DNA from: Thiohalomonas sp963783235
Lineage (GTDB): Bacteria; Pseudomonadota; Gammaproteobacteria; Thiohalomonadales; Thiohalomonadaceae
Direction of reading: 5' to 3'
DNA length: 64,000 nt
Assembly: GCA_963783235.1 (NCBI GenBank)
Contig: CAWAMN010000002.1
Span: 1,488,001-1,552,000, forward strand
Made by a program: the position numbers and the translations under genes. Below the pieces are notes generated by a model. It had not been told where the DNA came from. It did no database searches and was given only the letters and a program-made list of their open reading frames with translations. This document shows positions 60,162-64,000 of the stretch, in pieces (the first letter of the stretch is position 1; every line of letters begins with the position of its first letter).

Positions 60162-61657
60162 TGACAATCTCTCAATCCCAGCTTGAATCTTACCTCTGGG
60201 GCGCCGCCACCCTGTTGCGCGGCTACATCGACGCAGGGGATTACAAGCAGTTCATCTTCCCGCTGCTCTTCTACAAGCGCCTGTGCGACGTGTACGACGA
60301 AGAGCTGGCCGAGGCGCTGGAGGAGTCCGGCGGCGACCGCGAATACGCCGAACTGCCCGAGCAGCACCGCTTCCAGATCCCGCCCGAGGCGCACTGGAAG
60401 GTGGTCCGGACCAAGGTCAAGCATGTCGGCAAGGCCATCCAGGACGCCCTGCGTACCATCGAAAAGGCCAATCCGGATACCCTTTACGGTGTGTTCGGCG
60501 ATGCCCAGTGGACGAATAAGGACCGCCTGCCCGACCACATGCTGCGGGAGCTGATCGAGCACTTTAGCTCGCAGACGCTGTCGGTCGCCAACTGTCCCGA
60601 GGATGAGCTGGGTGTCGGCTACGAATTCCTGATAAAGAAGTTCGCGGACGATTCCGGCCACACCGCCGCGGAGTTCTACACGAACCGAACCGTTGTCCAC
60701 CTGATGACGGAGATGCTGGAGCCGAAGCCGGGCGAGTCCATCTATGACCCCACCTGCGGCTCGGCCGGCATGCTGCTCTCGGCAGTCACCCACCTTAAGC
60801 GTCGGGGCAAGGAGTGGCGCAATGTCCGCTTGTTCGGGCAGGAGCGCAATCTGCTCACCTCGGCCATCGGCCGCATGAACCTTTTCCTCCACGGCATCGA
60901 GGACTTCCGCGTGGTCCGCGGTGATACCCTGGCTAATCCCGCCTTTGTTGAAGGCGACCGGCTCATGCAGTTCGACATGGTTTTGGCGAATCCTCCGTAC
61001 TCCATCAAGCAGTGGGACCGCGACGCCTGGGCCTCCGATCCCTGGGGCAGGAATATCTACGGTACCCCACCGCAGGGACGTGCCGACTATGCCTTCTGGC
61101 AGCACATCGTCCAGAGCATGAAGCCGAAGAGCGGCCGCAGCGCCATCCTGTTCCCTCATGGCGTGCTGTTCCGCAATGAAGAACAGGCCATGCGTGAAAA
61201 GCTCGTCGCCCACGATGTGGTGGAGTGCGTGCTCGGTCTCGGGCCTAACCTCTTCTACAACTCGCCCATGGAGGCCTGCGTGGTGATCTGCCGCGCCAAT
61301 AAGCCCAAGGCGCGGCGGAACAAGATCCTGTTCATCAACGCGGTGAACGAGGTGACCCGAGAGCGGGCCCAAAGCTTCCTGACTGACGACCACATCGATC
61401 GCATCGTCCAAACCTACCGCGGCTTTACGGACGAGGAGGGCTTTGCACGCGTGGCCACAGTCGAGGAGGTCCAGGAGAAGCAGAGCAACCTGAGCATCCC
61501 CCTCTATGTACGACCGGAAGCCGGGAAGGATGGTGGCGACGGAACTGCTCAGCCGGTCAGTCTGTCCCAGGCAATCACTGACTGGCAGCTGAGTTCGGAA
61601 GCGGTACGCCAATCCATGGAGCAGCTCTTCCGGAGCATTGATGGCGGCAATAAATAA
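60161..61657 (+). CDS. hsdM: Type I restriction-modification methyltransferase subunit HsdM (copy 2)
   Basis: 498-residue HsdM from a GTG at 60161 (VTISQSQLESYLWGAATLLR), which shares the G of the previous TAG. The N-terminal domain FPLLFYKRLCDVYDEELAEA, motif I YDPTCGSAGMLLSAVTHLKR, motif IV MVLANPPYSIKQWDRDAWAS and GRSAILFPHGVLFRNEEQAM are intact. It pairs with the HsdS at 63127 in the usual type I arrangement, with a toxin-antitoxin pair inserted between them. Downstream hsdR would lie beyond the window. Confidence 0.93.
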   Translation: MTISQSQLESYLWGAATLLRGYIDAGDYKQFIFPLLFYKRLCDVYDEELAEALEESGGDREYAELPEQHRFQIPPEAHWKVVRTKVKHVGKAIQDALRTIEKANPDTLYGVFGDAQWTNKDRLPDHMLRELIEHFSSQTLSVANCPEDELGVGYEFLIKKFADDSGHTAAEFYTNRTVVHLMTEMLEPKPGESIYDPTCGSAGMLLSAVTHLKRRGKEWRNVRLFGQERNLLTSAIGRMNLFLHGIEDFRVVRGDTLANPAFVEGDRLMQFDMVLANPPYSIKQWDRDAWASDPWGRNIYGTPPQGRADYAFWQHIVQSMKPKSGRSAILFPHGVLFRNEEQAMREKLVAHDVVECVLGLGPNLFYNSPMEACVVICRANKPKARRNKILFINAVNEVTRERAQSFLTDDHIDRIVQTYRGFTDEEGFARVATVEEVQEKQSNLSIPLYVRPEAGKDGGDGTAQPVSLSQAITDWQLSSEAVRQSMEQLFRSIDGGNK

Positions 61658-61699
61658 TTAACGTTACCGGTTAACAAAAAACGGAACCAGTGCTAGTAT

Positions 61700-62047
61700 A
61701 TGGAAATCGAATTCAAGACCAAGCGACTCAAGAAGGAATTCGATCAGGGCGCACAGCTAATGGCCATCCACGGGGCTCAACGTGCCAAGAAGATTGGTCT
61801 GCGCATGAAGGAGCTACGGGCTGCCGAGTCGCTGCAGGACTTGGCTCCGCCGTTCAGCGGCCCGGCCCGCTGCCATGAACTGACGGGCGGCAAACGCAAA
61901 GGACAGCTATCGGTCGACCTGGATCATCCCTACAGACTACTTTTCATTCCCGACCACGACCCGCTCCCGCAACGGCCGGAGGGCGGGTTGGACTGGGCGC
62001 AAGTCACCGCAATCATCATTATCGGTGTGGAGGATACCCATGGATAG
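61700..62047 (+). CDS. HigB/RelE-family toxin
   Basis: 115-residue RelE/ParE-superfamily toxin of the HigB type: EIEFKTKRLKKEFDQGAQLM at the start, then ELRAAESLQDLAPPFSGPAR (toxin core), CHELTGGKRKGQLSVDLDHP YRLLF (catalytic basic strand) and VTAIIIIGVEDTH. It would cleave mRNA on the ribosome. The stop overlaps the antitoxin start by 8 bases; toxin-first order is usual for HigBA. Confidence 0.85.
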   Translation: MEIEFKTKRLKKEFDQGAQLMAIHGAQRAKKIGLRMKELRAAESLQDLAPPFSGPARCHELTGGKRKGQLSVDLDHPYRLLFIPDHDPLPQRPEGGLDWAQVTAIIIIGVEDTHG

Positions 62048-63121
62048 TGCGGCAGAGAATCGCTACCAACCGGACTATCTGGTTACCCCGGGCGAGGTCC
62101 TGGAAGAGTATCTGGATTCGCTGGATATGAGCCAGGCTGAGCTGGCCGACAGAACCGGTCTGGCCAAGAAGACCATTAACGAGATCGTCAAGGGCAAGGC
62201 CGCCATTTCCCCAGAGACCTCGCTGAAATTGGAACGGGTGCTCGGCCGGCCTGCGCACTTCTGGAACAACTTGGAGCGAGACTACCAGGAGGATAAGGCG
62301 CGCCTAGCCGAAAGGGAGCGGCTGCAAAAGCACCTGGAGTGGCTCAAGCTGGTACCGGTCAATGAGCTGGCCAAGCAAGGCTGGATCGCCAAATTCAAAG
62401 ATAAACTGCAGCAGCTCGATGAAGTGCTGCGTTTCTACGGCGTGACCACGCCGGAGCAGTGGCAGAAGGTATGGGAGGCGCACCAGGTCGCTTATCGCCA
62501 ATCCCAGCGCCTTGAGCCATGTGCCCTGGCCGTGTCGGCCTGGCTGCGCCAGGGCGAACTCGAAGCCCACCGCAGGGCCTGCTCCCCGTTCGAGCGTCAG
62601 GCTTTTCTGTCGGTGCTGGACGAGGCCCGCGCCCTGACCCGTGAAGAGCCGAAAGAATTCGTGTCGCGTCTGACGGAGGCCTGTGCCCAGTCTGGCGTCG
62701 CCGTGGTCTTCGTCCCGGAATTGCCCAAGACCGGTGTTTCAGGTTGTACCCGTTGGCTCGGCGGAAAGGCGGTGATCCAGCTCAGCCTGCGTTACAAGAG
62801 CAACGACCAGCTCTGGTTTACCTTCTTTCATGAGGCCGGTCACATCCTGAAGCACGGCCGCAAGGAGGTTTTCCTGGAGGGCAACGGTATGGGGGGGACA
62901 AGGAGGAGGAGGCGAATGCCTTCGCCCGCGACAAGCTGATCCCTCCAGTCGAATACCGCCGCTTCCTGGCTGAATGGGACGGTCGCTCCCTGGCACCCAT
63001 CGAAACCTTCGCCGACGCCATCGGCATCGCACCCGGTATCGTCGTCGGTCGTCTTCAATTCGACAAACACCTGCCTCCGTCTCACGGCAATGGGCTCAAG
63101 GTGTTCTATCGCTGGAAATAA
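62040..63121 (+). pseudogene. HigA-type HTH antitoxin fused to ImmA/IrrE peptidase, one frameshift
   Basis: From ATG 62040. The HTH (residues ~15-65) reads VTPGEVLEEYLDSLDMSQAE LADRTGLAKKTINEIVKGKA, the HigA/VapI type. The C-terminal ImmA/IrrE domain has DQLWFTFFHEAGHILKHGRK with the zinc motif HEAGH. At 62891 a run of seven G's (eight restore the frame) shifts the frame; the true reading continues MGGDKEEEANAFARDKLIPP and SLAPIETFADAIGIAPGIVV GRLQFD to a stop at 63121. Span 1082 bases = 3n+2, repaired protein 360 residues. Such antitoxins may be autocleaved or degraded via the peptidase domain under stress; that is inference. It lies between hsdM2 and hsdS. Confidence 0.85.
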
Positions 63122-63126
63122 AAGAC

Positions 63127-64000
63127 GTGACTAATCTTGCAATGGGGCTGAAGGCCGGTTGGCGGATGGTGAAATTCGGCGACATCGCCGAGAACGTGGC
63201 CGTGCGCGTGGACCCTGCGGAGGCGGAGACCGACGTCTACGTCGGCTTGGAACACCTCGATCCCGAAAGCTTGCATTTGCGGGAGTGGGGACATCCATCC
63301 GATGTCACCGGCCAGAAATTAGCCTTTAAAAGGGGCGACGTCATCTTCGGTCGTAGGCGCGCTTATCAACGCAAACTGGCACTTGCCGAGTTCGACGGGA
63401 TCTGTTCTGCCCATGCGATGGTCCTACGGGCGAAGCCGAAAGTGATTCGGCCGGAATTCCTTCCGTTCTTCCTGCAATCGAACATGTTCATGGAGCGGGC
63501 GATCGAGATATCAGTTGGGTCTCTGTCGCCGACGATAAATTGGAAGACCATGCGCATTCAGGAATTCCCACTCCCGCCTGTTGAGGAGCAGAAGCGCATT
63601 GCCGAAATCCTGTGGAACGCGGACGATGTAGTTGAGAAGTACAAAAATGTCGAGCGGGCTCTTTTTTCGCAAAAGGATGCCGTAATTCGGCGCTACATGC
63701 CTACTGACGTTCCGTTTCGAGTATTACGCAAAGGTATCTTGCCTGGTTTGCCCTCATCCAAGCTGAAAGATGCTTGCGAGAAAATCACGGACGGAACGCA
63801 CCAGTCGCCTCAATTTTCCAAGAGTGGAATTCCGTTCCTTTTGATATCAAACATCAGCCACGGAAAGGTTGATTGGAATGTCTCAAAATGGGTTTCAGAA
63901 GAAACGTACGCCCAATTAACAAAGACAACTAAGCCAGAGCTTGGTGACGTCCTCTACACCGTAGTAGCCAGCTATGGCGACGCTGTGCTAATTGACTGGG
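63127..64000 (+). CDS. hsdS: Type I restriction-modification specificity subunit HsdS (partial)
   Basis: DNA-recognition subunit, cut by the window end with 291 residues visible. The start is taken as GTG 63127, 5 bases after the antitoxin stop. TRD1 reads GWRMVKFGDIAENVAVRVDP through FLQSNMFMERAIEISVGSLS PTINWKTMRIQEFPLPPVEE QKRIAEIL (conserved repeat and coiled-coil), then TRD2 begins at LPSSKLKDACEKITDGTHQS PQF. It would set the sequence target for HsdM copy 2 and an HsdR beyond the window. Confidence 0.93.
   Translation, partial: MTNLAMGLKAGWRMVKFGDIAENVAVRVDPAEAETDVYVGLEHLDPESLHLREWGHPSDVTGQKLAFKRGDVIFGRRRAYQRKLALAEFDGICSAHAMVLRAKPKVIRPEFLPFFLQSNMFMERAIEISVGSLSPTINWKTMRIQEFPLPPVEEQKRIAEILWNADDVVEKYKNVERALFSQKDAVIRRYMPTDVPFRVLRKGILPGLPSSKLKDACEKITDGTHQSPQFSKSGIPFLLISNISHGKVDWNVSKWVSEETYAQLTKTTKPELGDVLYTVVASYGDAVLIDW

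Noticed and set aside
60140..61612. 490-codon minus-strand frame
   Set aside because: It is exactly antisense to HsdM copy 2 with no recognisable motif; HsdM carries all methyltransferase motifs.
1..64000. CRISPR array or Cas genes
   Set aside because: No regularly spaced direct repeats and no Cas-like protein were seen, although the island is defence-rich.

Overview
This window looks like a gammaproteobacterial chromosome, GC-rich over its first ~47 kb. The core gene order (rpoZ-gmk-yicC, recG, ridA and spoT near each other, rph-rdgB-hemW, mutY-yggX-tRNA-Phe), an MSHA pilus operon, a type II secretion (T2SS) cluster and a rhombosortase fit a Chromatiales/Ectothiorhodospiraceae-like lineage. 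That placement is inference; there is no rRNA here to settle it.

Layout. 1-3641 (minus): MSHA pilus genes mshI, a PilN-like gene, mshJ, mshK and mshL (cut by the window edge). 3850-16221 (minus): housekeeping block with ubiA-like, ubiC, recG, an M48 peptidase, a CHASE2 adenylate cyclase, ridA, a PhoX-like protein, spoT, rpoZ, gmk and yicC. 16337-21708 (plus): Ser/Thr kinase, PP2C phosphatase, rph, rdgB, hemW, a CPXCG protein, rof and a small membrane protein. 21830-26163 (minus): T2SS genes gspI-J-K-L-M-N. 26253-29092: a rhombosortase next to a subtilisin with a GlyGly-CTERM-type tail. 29273-35007: ROK kinase, ytoQ, an amidohydrolase remnant, lplT, aas and tetR. 35162-37228: a VIT/VWA surface protein divergent from tetR across three matching palindromes. 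37314-37575: a MITE-like element. 37588-46775: trmB, marR-emrAB, thiG/thiS, tRNA-Gly, asmA, mutY, yggX.

From tRNA-Phe (46821-46896) onward the sequence is accessory: visibly lower GC, long poorly coding stretches and defence-type genes. It holds (i) an orphan protein with a LAGLIDADG-like fold whose catalytic acids are missing; (ii) a five-gene, end-to-end operon (49032-55358) of a calcineurin-like metallophosphoesterase, a GASH-type helical protein, two P-loop GTPases and a GAP1-type protein, which I read as a GTPase-centred biological conflict (probably anti-phage) system; and (iii) a type I restriction-modification region with two HsdM genes, a methyltransferase/target-recognition fusion with an altered catalytic motif, a HigB/HigA-peptidase toxin-antitoxin pair and an HsdS that runs off the window. 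No HsdR is in view.

Many otherwise intact genes carry single-base indels (spoT with about ten, and single ones in the PP2C gene, gspL, the ROK kinase, aas, the methyltransferase fusion and the HigA-peptidase), several of them in homopolymers. Sequencing or assembly error is the simplest explanation, so the broken genes are annotated at their inferred full extent.
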